Positions 1 to 6,137 are shown, numbered from the stretch's first letter. The stretch: 6,859 nt of DNA from Dehalococcoidia bacterium (GCA_030615425.1 JAUWZG010000056.1:1-6859), one strand, 5' to 3'. Program-made: numbers and translations. The notes: generated by a model not told the origin, from the sequence alone.

Positions 1-224
1 CCCCGCCTCTTCTTTGCCTCCTCTGGTGACTCCTCTTTCCCCTTGGGCAGGGGCACCCGGCAGGGTCCCATACCACAATTGCTGCAACAACTGCCCACCG
101 AGCCTATAGGACAAGGCTTCATCGCTTCAGCTCTATCAAAAGCAGTATTCGCCCCATCACCGGCTGCTTTTTCAATCATCCTAACACTGGCGCTATCAAT
201 GCTCTTGGTCTCTTCTTCTGCCAT
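1..224 (-). CDS. cooS: Ni-dependent CO dehydrogenase catalytic subunit, N-terminal 74 codons (partial)
   Basis: Interconverts CO and CO2 at a Ni-Fe-S C-cluster; in the acetyl-CoA pathway it supplies CO to acetyl-CoA synthase. Only the first 74 codons are present and the gene runs off the low-coordinate edge. The visible part carries the N-terminal iron-sulfur region: Cys38, Cys46, Cys47, Cys50 and Cys55, within CPIGSVGSCCSNCGMGPCR. This spacing matches the D-cluster (first two) and B-cluster cysteines of characterised CooS (Cys39, 47, 48, 51, 56 in Carboxydothermus CODH-II, from memory); the last B-cluster Cys would lie beyond the edge. The start ATG at 224 is preceded by GGAAGGGG about 9 nt upstream; a nearby ATG at 231 is out of frame. 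It lies 32 nt behind acsD, as the last visible gene of the operon. The C-cluster ligands cannot be seen, so it is uncertain whether this is a monofunctional CooS or the AcsA subunit of a CODH/ACS complex. Confidence 0.9.
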   Translation of the reverse strand, partial: MAEEETKSIDSASVRMIEKAAGDGANTAFDRAEAMKPCPIGSVGSCCSNCGMGPCRVPLPKGKEESPEEAKKRR

Positions 225-256
225 CCGGCATCACCCCTTCCAATCTCCGATTATTT

Positions 257-1204
257 TCAGGAAGCTGTCAATTCAGCTGTCATCTCTCGAACCAACTTTA
301 TTGCCTCGGGATGCCTCATAATCATCACGTCCCCCCCAGCCAGAATCAGCACCATGGCTGACATTGCTTCCAACAAGATTCCCCGCTTCTTGGCATCCCC
401 AAGCTTGGGGTCTTCCTCCGTTGGGATTTTTACTTCCTTGGTCTTCCACGCCTCTTTAGATATATTACAGATGAGAGGGAACTGGAGCTTTTCATCCTGC
501 TGGGTGAGCCCGGCCATCCTCATTCTCTCCATTACTGAGTAGCAATACTCAATGCCATAGCCGATGCAACTGACAGTAGGGTCCATTACAATCAATTCGT
601 CAGGGACACCCAGGTTGCCCAGCAGAATATTAAGCTGCTTGGCTAGGTTTATGTCTATAGGCGTTGACGAAACCACCGTGTGGTGATAGCCGATAGCGGC
701 AGCGCCAATCTTCTTGTAGTCTCCTTCCTCAACTGGTCCGATAATCAGATTTTTACCCTGGCAGACCTCGGTCACCTTCCTCAGAACCTCAGTATCTTTC
801 TCATGATTAGCCGTTCCCCAGACGATTAGGGGGACATCAATAGCATCAGCCACCTTCTTGACCACCTCGGCGGCTTCATCCGCCCCCCGGTCAAGCCTGT
901 TGGGGTCAGTGCTTACTAGTTGCAGGCAAATCATCTCCGCCCCGTAATCGTCAACGCACTTCTTTGCCCAGGCTACCGGGTCATCGGTCACCCCTTTAAA
1001 CGGCTCCAGGGCAGCCTCAGCCCACTCCTGGGGTGGCATGTCCCAGACCTCCATAGCTATTTTGGGTAGGTTGGGCATCTCCCCCTCAAAAAGGTAAAGC
1101 GGGTAGCATGTCTCCCCGCCAACTGTTACCGCTTTCTCACTGCTGCCCAGCTTTATCTCCTTAATCTTGCCGCTATACGCTGTCTTAGGGATTTCAAATG
1201 CCAT
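257..1204 (-). CDS. acsD: Corrinoid iron-sulfur protein small subunit (CODH/ACS delta subunit)
   Basis: Small, TIM-barrel subunit of the corrinoid iron-sulfur protein, which carries the methyl group from methyl-THF to acetyl-CoA synthase in the cytoplasm. Family hallmarks in order (315-aa numbering): GGETCYPLYLFEGEMPNLP near 29-47, DPVAWAKKCVDDYGAEMICLQL near 75-96, VPLIVWGTANHEKDTEVL near 124-141, SPID-type STPIDINLAKQLNILLGNLG near 180-199, MDPTVSCIGYGIEY near 207-220, then YSVMERMRMAGL and an EAWKTKE segment. Length is normal for the family. I start at the ATG at 1204, not the one at 1210: the AAGGAGGG motif directly abuts 1210 (no spacing) but is 6 nt from 1204. It lies 16 nt behind the 72-codon gene and 32 nt before cooS. 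Oddity: the segment after MDPT contains two cysteines (SCIGYGIEYC) where I recall small or hydroxyl residues. The large subunit (acsC) and acsB are not in the window. Confidence 0.93.
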   Translation of the reverse strand: MAFEIPKTAYSGKIKEIKLGSSEKAVTVGGETCYPLYLFEGEMPNLPKIAMEVWDMPPQEWAEAALEPFKGVTDDPVAWAKKCVDDYGAEMICLQLVSTDPNRLDRGADEAAEVVKKVADAIDVPLIVWGTANHEKDTEVLRKVTEVCQGKNLIIGPVEEGDYKKIGAAAIGYHHTVVSSTPIDINLAKQLNILLGNLGVPDELIVMDPTVSCIGYGIEYCYSVMERMRMAGLTQQDEKLQFPLICNISKEAWKTKEVKIPTEEDPKLGDAKKRGILLEAMSAMVLILAGGDVMIMRHPEAIKLVREMTAELTAS

Positions 1205-1210
1205 CCTCAT

Positions 1211-1218
1211 CCCTCCTT
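1211..1218 (-). promoter_or_regulatory. Ribosome binding site that decides the acsD start
   Basis: On the minus strand AAGGAGGG is followed by ATGAGGATG. The first ATG (1210) touches the motif and is too close for initiation; the second (1204) has 6 nt of spacing. The shorter protein, starting MAFEIP, is therefore preferred. Confidence 0.75.
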
Positions 1219-1220
1219 AC

Positions 1221-1439
1221 TCAAGCTGGATTCTTCCGCTTCTCACTACCATACCAGTCTTTGCCATACCAATATCGCTCACCACTTTGCAGATATTTGA
1301 GCTTTTCCTCTCTTCCCTCCAGTTTCTGCCTCCACTTCCCCACATCCTCCCCCTCGGGTTTGCCCTCCTCAAAGGTCGCTCCCAGCACCTCTACCTCCTC
1401 CCTGCCCGGTGCCTTCTTTTTCTCAATCTTATATTCCAT
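1221..1439 (-). CDS. Small highly charged protein of unknown function inside the Wood-Ljungdahl operon
   Basis: I do not recognise this 72-aa protein. It starts with ATG at 1439, with AGGAGGT about 9 nt upstream, and ends with TGA 16 nt before the acsD start. It lies 13 nt behind folD, so it fits the operon's spacing exactly. About 46% of residues are charged (14 Glu, 2 Asp, 12 Lys, 5 Arg), nearly balanced. It has no Cys and no His, hence no obvious metal or cluster ligands, and no signal peptide or membrane segment. The N-terminal half looks like a short strand plus a flexible Gly/Glu/Pro segment. Residues about 33-55 (VGKWRQKLEGREEKLKYLQS) could form a charged amphipathic helix. The C-terminus is aromatic and basic, with YWYGKDWYG at 56-64. 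Position and ribosome binding site argue for a real gene rather than chance. A small accessory or scaffold protein of the pathway is a guess from context only. Confidence 0.7.
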   Translation of the reverse strand: MEYKIEKKKAPGREEVEVLGATFEEGKPEGEDVGKWRQKLEGREEKLKYLQSGERYWYGKDWYGSEKRKNPA

Positions 1440-1452
1440 CCTTAACTACCTC

Positions 1453-2340
1453 CTAGGCTATGCCGGCGGCTAATTTTGCCGCTCTTACTGTATTTAGCAT
1501 AAGCATGGTTATAGTCATAGGTCCTACCCCACCAGGAACCGGGGTAATGGCTCTAGCCTTCTCCTTAACCGCTTCAAAGTCAACATCCCCGCAGAGGATT
1601 CTCTTGCCTTCAGCAGTCTTCCCGATTTGGTTAACACCGACATCAATTACCACCACCCCCTCTTTAACCATATCAGCGGTGATAGCTTTGGCTTTCCCTG
1701 CAGCCACAATTAGTATATCAGCCCTCCTGGTATGAAAAGCCATATCCTTGGTTTTAGTGTGGCATACAGTTACGGTGGCATTAGCCCCGTCCCTCTTCTG
1801 GAGCAGGATGTTGGCGATGGGTTTGCCGACGATGTTGCTTCTGCCAACGACAACTACTTCAGCACCCTCAATCTGGGTGCCGGACCGAATCAAAAGCTGC
1901 TGGATGCCGGCGGGTGTGCATGGTACGTAGTCCGGCTCCCCTATCATCAGCTTGCCCACGTTTACCGGGTGGAAGCCGTCAACGTCCTTTTTGGGGTCAA
2001 TGGCGTAGAGGACTCCCCCCTCGTTTAAGTGCTTGGGCAGTGGGAGCTGGACTAAAATCCCGTGAATCTTGGGGTTTTTGTTCAGCTTGTCAATCAGGGC
2101 GACGAGCTCTTTCTGGGTGGTCTCCTCCGGCAGGTCGTGCCTTTCCGAATAGACGCCCAGCTCTTTTGAAGTTTTTTCTTTAGCGCCGACGTAGACCTGT
2201 GAAGCCGGGTCAGCACCGACAAGAACCGTGACCAGTCCGGGCACGACGTTGTGCTTCGCCTTGAGTTCGGCAATCTCCTTTTTCAGTTCTTCGCGAATCT
2301 GCACGGCGATTTCAGTGCCTCTAATAATCTGTGCTGTCAT
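1453..2340 (-). CDS. folD: Bifunctional methylene-THF dehydrogenase / methenyl-THF cyclohydrolase
   Basis: Interconverts 10-formyl-THF, 5,10-methenyl-THF and 5,10-methylene-THF in the cytoplasm, the steps after Fhs in the methyl branch. The 295-aa length is typical. The catalytic residues known from E. coli FolD fall at the same numbers: Tyr50 and Lys54 (in QVYVGAKEK), Gln98 (in VQLPLP) and Asp121 (in KKDVDGFHP). The Rossmann nucleotide-binding segment VVGRSNIVGKP is at about 164-174, and the C-terminal family signature TPVPGGVGPMT is at 266-276. The start ATG at 2340 has AAAGGGGT just upstream and is only 2 nt after the stop of the preceding cooC-like gene, suggesting translational coupling. 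The gene is followed after 13 nt by the 72-codon gene. NADP versus NAD preference cannot be settled by eye. No fchA or metF is in the window, so FolD must cover both steps unless partners are elsewhere. Confidence 0.97.
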   Translation of the reverse strand: MTAQIIRGTEIAVQIREELKKEIAELKAKHNVVPGLVTVLVGADPASQVYVGAKEKTSKELGVYSERHDLPEETTQKELVALIDKLNKNPKIHGILVQLPLPKHLNEGGVLYAIDPKKDVDGFHPVNVGKLMIGEPDYVPCTPAGIQQLLIRSGTQIEGAEVVVVGRSNIVGKPIANILLQKRDGANATVTVCHTKTKDMAFHTRRADILIVAAGKAKAITADMVKEGVVVIDVGVNQIGKTAEGKRILCGDVDFEAVKEKARAITPVPGGVGPMTITMLMLNTVRAAKLAAGIA

Positions 2341-2342
2341 TT

Positions 2343-3107
2343 TTACCCCTTTCCACCGAGAAGTTTGGTCATCAAATCACTCACTGCCCTCGCTGCCTTA
2401 GAAGTATCAGGCAGGTCAAGCAGCGGCTTTAATTTTAGGTCATACTGATATATTTCCTCATCCAAGGGAATGGTGGCGGTGGGTTTAATTCCCCATCGGT
2501 TCAATTCCTTAACCACCAGAGGGTCAAGTCCATCGGGGACAAGATTGATTACTACCGATTGCCTCTTCACCACCAGCTTGAGTTCAGCGACCAGGTCCCT
2601 TATCCGTGCCACAGTTCGAACACCCTTCACCGAATGGTCGGAGATTATAAGTAGCTCGTCAACATCTTGTGTGGTTCTCCGCGACAGATGCTCCATCCCC
2701 GCCTCATTATCCATAACCATATAGGGATAGTTTTCCACCAGGGTATCGGCAAATTTCCTCAGGATAAGATTGGGATAACAGTAACAATCCGGACCCTCTC
2801 CCCTGCCCATGGTCACCAGGTCAAGCCCCTTACTCTCAACTACAGTCTCGTTTAACTTATACTCCAGATAAGCTTCCTTGGTCATCCCGGGAGGGATGTT
2901 TATTTTCTCCTCATTAAAAGAGGCAATTATTGAGCCAATCGTTTGTTTTATGTCAAGTCCTAAACTCTCCCCCAGATTGGCGTTAGGGTCAGCATCAATA
3001 GCCAGAATTGGTCCGGCTCCATTCTTCATCAGGTAGCGGATAACCAGGCTGGCAACAGAAGTCTTCCCGCTACCGCCCTTCCCAGCCACAGCAATGTTAA
3101 AACTCAA
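2343..3107 (-). CDS. cooC: CooC/AcsF-family nickel-insertion ATPase (second paralogue)
   Basis: MinD/SIMIBI-class P-loop ATPase of the CooC family, which matures nickel sites of CO dehydrogenase or acetyl-CoA synthase. Seen in the 254-aa protein: deviant Walker A GKGGSGKT at 9-16 with signature Lys10, DADPNANLG at 38-46, the nickel-binding CxC motif Cys108-Tyr-Cys110 in GPDCYCYPN, and a switch II segment DNEAGMEHLSRR at 133-144. The start is TTG at 3107: GGAGG lies 8 nt upstream, no in-frame ATG or GTG precedes it, and an in-frame TAA lies 8 codons upstream. It sits between fhs (35 nt gap) and folD (2 nt gap). It differs clearly from the first CooC in this operon: Ser rather than Val in the P-loop, DNEAG rather than DMEAG, and a different C-terminus. 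It may serve the other nickel centre (for example the ACS A-cluster, as proposed for AcsF). That assignment is inference. Confidence 0.88.
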   Translation of the reverse strand: MSFNIAVAGKGGSGKTSVASLVIRYLMKNGAGPILAIDADPNANLGESLGLDIKQTIGSIIASFNEEKINIPPGMTKEAYLEYKLNETVVESKGLDLVTMGRGEGPDCYCYPNLILRKFADTLVENYPYMVMDNEAGMEHLSRRTTQDVDELLIISDHSVKGVRTVARIRDLVAELKLVVKRQSVVINLVPDGLDPLVVKELNRWGIKPTATIPLDEEIYQYDLKLKPLLDLPDTSKAARAVSDLMTKLLGGKG

Positions 3108-3115
3108 ACGGTTAT

Positions 3116-3120
3116 CCTCC
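3116..3120 (-). promoter_or_regulatory. Ribosome binding site supporting the TTG start of the second cooC
   Basis: On the minus strand GGAGG is followed by 8 nt and then TTG at 3107, with the P-loop only 8 codons further on. This spacing makes TTG the credible initiator. Confidence 0.7.
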
Positions 3121-3142
3121 GCTTTAATTGATTATCGGCCTA

Positions 3143-4906
3143 CTAAAATATTCCGCTGACCTTTCCCGTGTTTACATCAATGTCCACTTTTCTGAAGGCG
3201 GGGGCAGACGATGTCCCCGGCATCAGGCTGATGGTTCCAGCGCAAGGGCAGAGAAACTTTGCCCCGGAATAAATCAGCACGTCGCGGATGGGCAAATTCC
3301 ACCCTTTAGGGACACCCTTTATTGCCGGGTCATGGGTGAGAGAGAGATGAGTCTTCACCATCATGGTAGCATACTCATCATATTTAGGGTCAGACTCAAA
3401 TTTCTTAGCCTTAGCCTCGGCATCAGGAGTCCAGGCTACACCATCGGCTCCATAGACCACTTTAGCAATCTGTTCTACCCGCTCCCGCAGTTTCATTTCC
3501 ATGGGATAGAGGAATTTGAAATCGTTCTTATCCTCACAGGCTTCCTTAACCGTATCAGCCAGCTCCAGGGCACCATCGCCACCGTCTGCCCAGTGCGTGG
3601 ATACCGCGCAGCGTGCCCCGGCTGCCTCCGCCGCTTTCTTGACCATGGCTATTTCGGCTTTAGTATCGGTGTGGAAGCAATTAATGCATACCACCGGATT
3701 GATACCGGACTTCCTGATAACACCAATAAGGTGCACCATGTTGGACAGACCCTTCTCCAGGAGTCCAAGGTCCTCTTTAGTATAGGACTCAGGCAAAGGA
3801 ATACCAGCCACTACCTTGGGCCCGCCGCCATGCATCTTGAGCGCCCGAATGGTGGTGGTGAGCACTGAGACATGCGGCTTAAGACCACTGTAGCGGCACT
3901 TGACATTCCAGAACTTCTCAAAGCCGATATCGGCGGCGAAGCCACTCTCGGTAATATGGTAGTCAAACATCTTCAAGCCGATGCGGTCAGCTATGATTGA
4001 CGACTGTCCGACAGCGATATTGGCAAATGGACCGGCATGCACCATCAGTGGCTGGTATTCTACGGTACACATAAGTGTAGGATTAATGGTATTGCGCATC
4101 CAGGCGGTCATGGCACCACCCACCTCAAGGTCACCGGCAGTGATGGGGTTACCCTTCTTATCAAAGGCAACAGTAATATTGTCCATTCTCTCCCGCAGGT
4201 CAGCTAAGTCCCGGACAATGGATAGCATAGCCATCAACTCGGAGCTTACAGCAATGCCAAATTTGGACTGCATCATGAAGCCGTCCATACGACCGCCAAT
4301 GCCGATGATGATATTGCGCAGGCTCTGAGCACAGAAGTCCATAATCCAGCCCATCTCCACCCTGGTGGGGTCAATATCCAAGCGGCGCATATTGGTAAGC
4401 CTAGCCAGTTGCTCATCATCATAATTGCGCTCGTGCTGCATCCTGGCAGTAAGCGCTACCATGGCTAAGTTGTGAGCATTCATAATATCGTTGATATCGC
4501 CGGTAAGCCCCATAGAAAATTCGGTCAGGGGAATAAGCAGGGCGTTACCACCACCAGCAGCCGTGCCCTTAATGTTCATCGTCGGGCCACCCGAAGGCTG
4601 TCGGAGGGCACCACCGACATTCAGCCCCCGTTTGCCCATACCTTCCATAAGACCGCAGGCGGTAGTACTCTTCCCCTCCCCCAGTGGTGTGGGAGTTATA
4701 GCAGTTACTTCGATGTATTTACCGTCCGGCTTGTCCTTAAGGCGATCGATAATCTTCATGAAATCAAGTTTACATAGTCTGCCGTAGGGGATAATTTCAC
4801 CCTTTTCCAGGTTTAGTCTCTCCCGCCACTCATCAGGGGTGGGCATGTTTACCTCAGCTGCTTCCGAAATCTGCCAGTCCTTCATTTTTACCGCATCGTA
4901 GGCCAC
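3143..4906 (-). CDS. fhs: Formate-tetrahydrofolate ligase (10-formyl-THF synthetase), long divergent type
   Basis: ATP-dependent ligation of formate to THF, the entry of formate into the methyl branch (or ATP-yielding formate release in reverse). In the 587-aa protein: P-loop [12 protein letters not shown] at 71-82, [14 protein letters not shown] at 101-114, AAGGG and [15 protein letters not shown] nearby, [14 protein letters not shown] at 290-303, [13 protein letters not shown] at 320-332, [11 protein letters not shown] at 354-364 and a C-terminal [19 protein letters not shown] chose GTG at 4906 because AGGAGGT lies 4-5 nt upstream. The alternative TTG at 4927 overlaps the cooC stop but would place this motif inside the gene; it would add 7 residues. 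It is longer than the roughly 556-aa clostridial enzymes, and the segment I remember as LREPSLGP...GIKGGAAGGG is altered to LRQPSGGP...IKGTAAGGG. It lies 17 nt behind cooC and is followed 35 nt later by the second cooC. Confidence 0.95.
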   Translation of the reverse strand: MAYDAVKMKDWQISEAAEVNMPTPDEWRERLNLEKGEIIPYGRLCKLDFMKIIDRLKDKPDGKYIEVTAITPTPLGEGKSTTACGLMEGMGKRGLNVGGALRQPSGGPTMNIKGTAAGGGNALLIPLTEFSMGLTGDINDIMNAHNLAMVALTARMQHERNYDDEQLARLTNMRRLDIDPTRVEMGWIMDFCAQSLRNIIIGIGGRMDGFMMQSKFGIAVSSELMAMLSIVRDLADLRERMDNITVAFDKKGNPITAGDLEVGGAMTAWMRNTINPTLMCTVEYQPLMVHAGPFANIAVGQSSIIADRIGLKMFDYHITESGFAADIGFEKFWNVKCRYSGLKPHVSVLTTTIRALKMHGGGPKVVAGIPLPESYTKEDLGLLEKGLSNMVHLIGVIRKSGINPVVCINCFHTDTKAEIAMVKKAAEAAGARCAVSTHWADGGDGALELADTVKEACEDKNDFKFLYPMEMKLRERVEQIAKVVYGADGVAWTPDAEAKAKKFESDPKYDEYATMMVKTHLSLTHDPAIKGVPKGWNLPIRDVLIYSGAKFLCPCAGTISLMPGTSSAPAFRKVDIDVNTGKVSGIF

Positions 4907-4910
4907 AGGA

Positions 4911-4916
4911 ACCTCC
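4911..4916 (-). promoter_or_regulatory. Ribosome binding site that decides the fhs start
   Basis: GGAGGT on the minus strand lies just upstream of GTG at 4906 (TCCT between) but downstream of the alternative TTG at 4927. This favours the GTG start and a protein beginning MAYDAVKM. Confidence 0.75.
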
Positions 4917-4923
4917 TTTTTAA

Positions 4924-5700
4924 TCAATTTGTTGAAACGGTAGACAACAGAGCCTGATAGATATTTCTAACTTCCCTAATAATCTGGGGGCTAGAGTCAA
5001 GGAGAGGAAGATTGGCGAGGTCAGCTTCAACTAGGGCTTGGTCATAGGGGATAAAACCGAGGAATTCAAAACCTGGCAGGCTAGAAGTTAGGAATTCTCT
5101 ATCCGATTGGCTCCGGATTTTGTTTCCTACTATTGCAATATTATGTAAGCCAATCTCTTGTGCCAGTTTACCGATACTATCGACAGTTTCAATACTTCGT
5201 CTGCCCGCTTCCACTACTACAATCAATCTATCTACTGCCCTAGCTGTGGCTCGTCCCAGATGCTCTACACCAGCCTCCATATCCAGAATAACTACTTCAT
5301 CTCTTCCCAGGAGCAGATGGGTAATTAAGGCTTGCAGGAGGGCGTTTTCTGGGCAATAGCAACCAGTACCGCCCTTTTTAATTCGCCCCATTACCATTAA
5401 TCTAATGCCATTATATTTTAGGGAATACTTCTCTGGCAAATCATCCACTTTAGGATTTAGCTTAAAAAAGCTCCCCGCCTTACCGGCTGGTGCCCCTGTC
5501 CGCTCCTCAATAAGAGCGCTCATCTCAGATATAGGGGTTATCTCGTCAGAATGGGGGAAACCAAGGGTGGCGGCTAGGTTGGAATCGGGGTCAGCATCTA
5601 TGGCTAAAACGGAGTGGCCAGCCTCAGCGAAAGTTCGGGAAAGGAGAGAGGCTAATATGGTCTTCCCCACTCCACCCTTACCGCTAATAGCAATCTTCAT
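4924..5700 (-). CDS. cooC: CO dehydrogenase nickel-insertion ATPase CooC, first gene of the operon
   Basis: Cytoplasmic ATPase that binds nickel at a dimer-interface CxC motif and promotes Ni insertion into the CO dehydrogenase C-cluster. The 258-aa protein shows the classical pattern: deviant Walker A GKGGVGKT at 7-14 with signature Lys8, DADPDSNLA at 36-44, Cys114-Tyr-Cys116 in GTGCYCPEN, and switch [17 protein letters not shown] at 140-154. This matches characterised Carboxydothermus CooC (CxC at 112/114, from memory) in position and length, and more closely than the second paralogue. The ATG at 5700 is the natural family start, but I see no Shine-Dalgarno motif before it (AACAAGATTCCG), unlike most downstream genes. 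It is the first gene after the candidate promoter at 5792-5820, with an approximately 85-nt leader. Its TGA lies 17 nt before the preferred fhs start. Confidence 0.93.
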   Translation of the reverse strand: MKIAISGKGGVGKTILASLLSRTFAEAGHSVLAIDADPDSNLAATLGFPHSDEITPISEMSALIEERTGAPAGKAGSFFKLNPKVDDLPEKYSLKYNGIRLMVMGRIKKGGTGCYCPENALLQALITHLLLGRDEVVILDMEAGVEHLGRATARAVDRLIVVVEAGRRSIETVDSIGKLAQEIGLHNIAIVGNKIRSQSDREFLTSSLPGFEFLGFIPYDQALVEADLANLPLLDSSPQIIREVRNIYQALLSTVSTN

Positions 5701-5722
5701 CGGAATCTTGTTTTTACCACAA

Positions 5723-5758
5723 TAAAGCTGAGACTTTGGGGGAAAGTTCTCAGCTTTA
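5723..5758 (-). terminator. Stem-loop in the leader of the Wood-Ljungdahl operon (attenuator or terminator candidate)
   Basis: An 11-bp perfect stem (TAAAGCTGAGA at 5723-5733 pairs with 5748-5758) is extended, after a 1-nt bulge, by four more pairs (CTTT/AAAG) closing a 5-nt loop (CCCCC in the minus-strand RNA, GGGGG on the plus strand). It lies 22 nt upstream of the cooC start and downstream of the candidate promoter, so it would be in the mRNA leader. On the minus strand the stem is followed only by UUGUGGUAAAAAC, a poor U-tract, so it is not a textbook terminator. It could attenuate the operon, end transcripts from sbcD-ABM, or stabilise the mRNA. Confidence 0.55.
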
Positions 5759-5761
5759 ACC

Positions 5762-5783
5762 GGTGTTATTATCTGGTAACACC
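5762..5783. promoter_or_regulatory. Inverted repeat at the predicted transcript start (operator or 5' stem-loop candidate)
   Basis: Perfect 7-bp inverted repeat GGTGTTA-N8-TAACACC. With the promoter at 5792-5820, transcription would begin near 5785, so this repeat covers roughly the first 20 transcribed bases. As DNA it could be a repressor operator; as RNA it would form a stem-loop at the 5' end. Confidence 0.45.
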
Positions 5784-5791
5784 CAACGTAT

Positions 5792-5820
5792 AGTCTATCT
5801 CACCGTGAATGAGAAGTCAA
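5792..5820 (-). promoter_or_regulatory. Sigma-70-type promoter for the Wood-Ljungdahl operon
   Basis: On the minus strand TTGACT (5820-5815, 5 of 6 consensus) and TAGACT (5797-5792, 4 of 6) are separated by exactly 17 nt. It is correctly placed in the intergenic region between the ABM gene and cooC, facing cooC. The predicted start of transcription is near 5785. No comparable promoter was noted within the operon. Confidence 0.6.
5798..5814. promoter_or_regulatory. Dyad filling the promoter spacer (operator candidate)
   Basis: The 17 bp between -35 and -10 begin TCTCA and end TGAGA, and contain a nested palindrome TCAC-C-GTGA at 5800-5808. A dyad confined to the spacer is a common operator position, for repressors or MerR-type activators. 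The regulator is not identifiable from this window. Confidence 0.35.
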
Positions 5821-5837
5821 GCAATTGTGGCTGCGGA

Positions 5838-6137
5838 TTACTTCTCCTCGGTAGCCACCACCTGATAGATGCTGACTCTGGGTTTCTCCGCCAAAAGCGG
5901 CTCAATTTGTTTATATAACTTAATTCGTGGCTCTGATTTCTCCCATGCTTTCCAGTCCTCCAGGCTCTGCCATGTGCTCAGCACCGAGATAATAGACAGG
6001 TCTCCAGTGCTGGCCAGGGTTTCTCCGGTTATATAGCCAGGGTAGTTCATAGCGGCAGCCCTGAGTTCCCTGAGCAGCGGCATCAGGTCTCCTTTCTTAC
6101 CTTCCTTCAGGTGGCGCTGTATTACCACTCTTACCAT
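5838..6137 (-). CDS. ABM-fold (antibiotic biosynthesis monooxygenase-like) small protein
   Basis: A 99-aa protein with the layout of the dimeric alpha+beta-barrel ABM superfamily: strand MVRVVIQRHLKEG, helix over LMPLLRELRAAAMNYPG, the family-typical PGYITGETL at 33-41, strand SIISVLSTW at 48-56, then the SLEDWKAWEKS helix at 58-68 and a C-terminal strand VSIYQVV. Members are heme-degrading enzymes, quinol monooxygenases or proteins of unknown role; nothing here fixes a substrate. I start at ATG 6137, preceded by AAGGAGGG with 5 nt spacing. The frame stays open further upstream, but that extension overlaps sbcD and has no family character. It lies 22 nt behind sbcD and probably shares its transcript. 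It is separated from the Wood-Ljungdahl operon by the promoter region, so a link to that pathway is not implied. Confidence 0.8.
   Translation of the reverse strand: MVRVVIQRHLKEGKKGDLMPLLRELRAAAMNYPGYITGETLASTGDLSIISVLSTWQSLEDWKAWEKSEPRIKLYKQIEPLLAEKPRVSIYQVVATEEK

Noticed and set aside
43..321. Open frame of 92 codons on the plus strand over the cooS start
   Set aside because: Antisense shadow: the minus strand there encodes the cysteine pattern of CooS and the end of AcsD, and the plus frame has no recognisable family or ribosome binding site.
1167..1473. Plus-strand open frames covering the 72-codon gene region
   Set aside because: They overlap the acsD start and folD end, carry proline/serine/leucine-rich translations typical of antisense shadows, and have no ribosome binding site; the minus-strand gene has a strong site and operon spacing.
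3128..3868. 246-codon plus-strand open frame opposite fhs
   Set aside because: It lies wholly antisense to a clear FTHFS gene over most of its length and its translation has no domain character, so it is a shadow of the coding strand.
5697..5720. Short leader peptide GTG-GTA-AAA-ACA-AGA-TTC-CGA-TGA whose stop overlaps the cooC ATG
   Set aside because: The ATGA-type overlap is tempting for translational coupling, but the seven-codon frame has no ribosome binding site and a GTG start, so chance is more likely.
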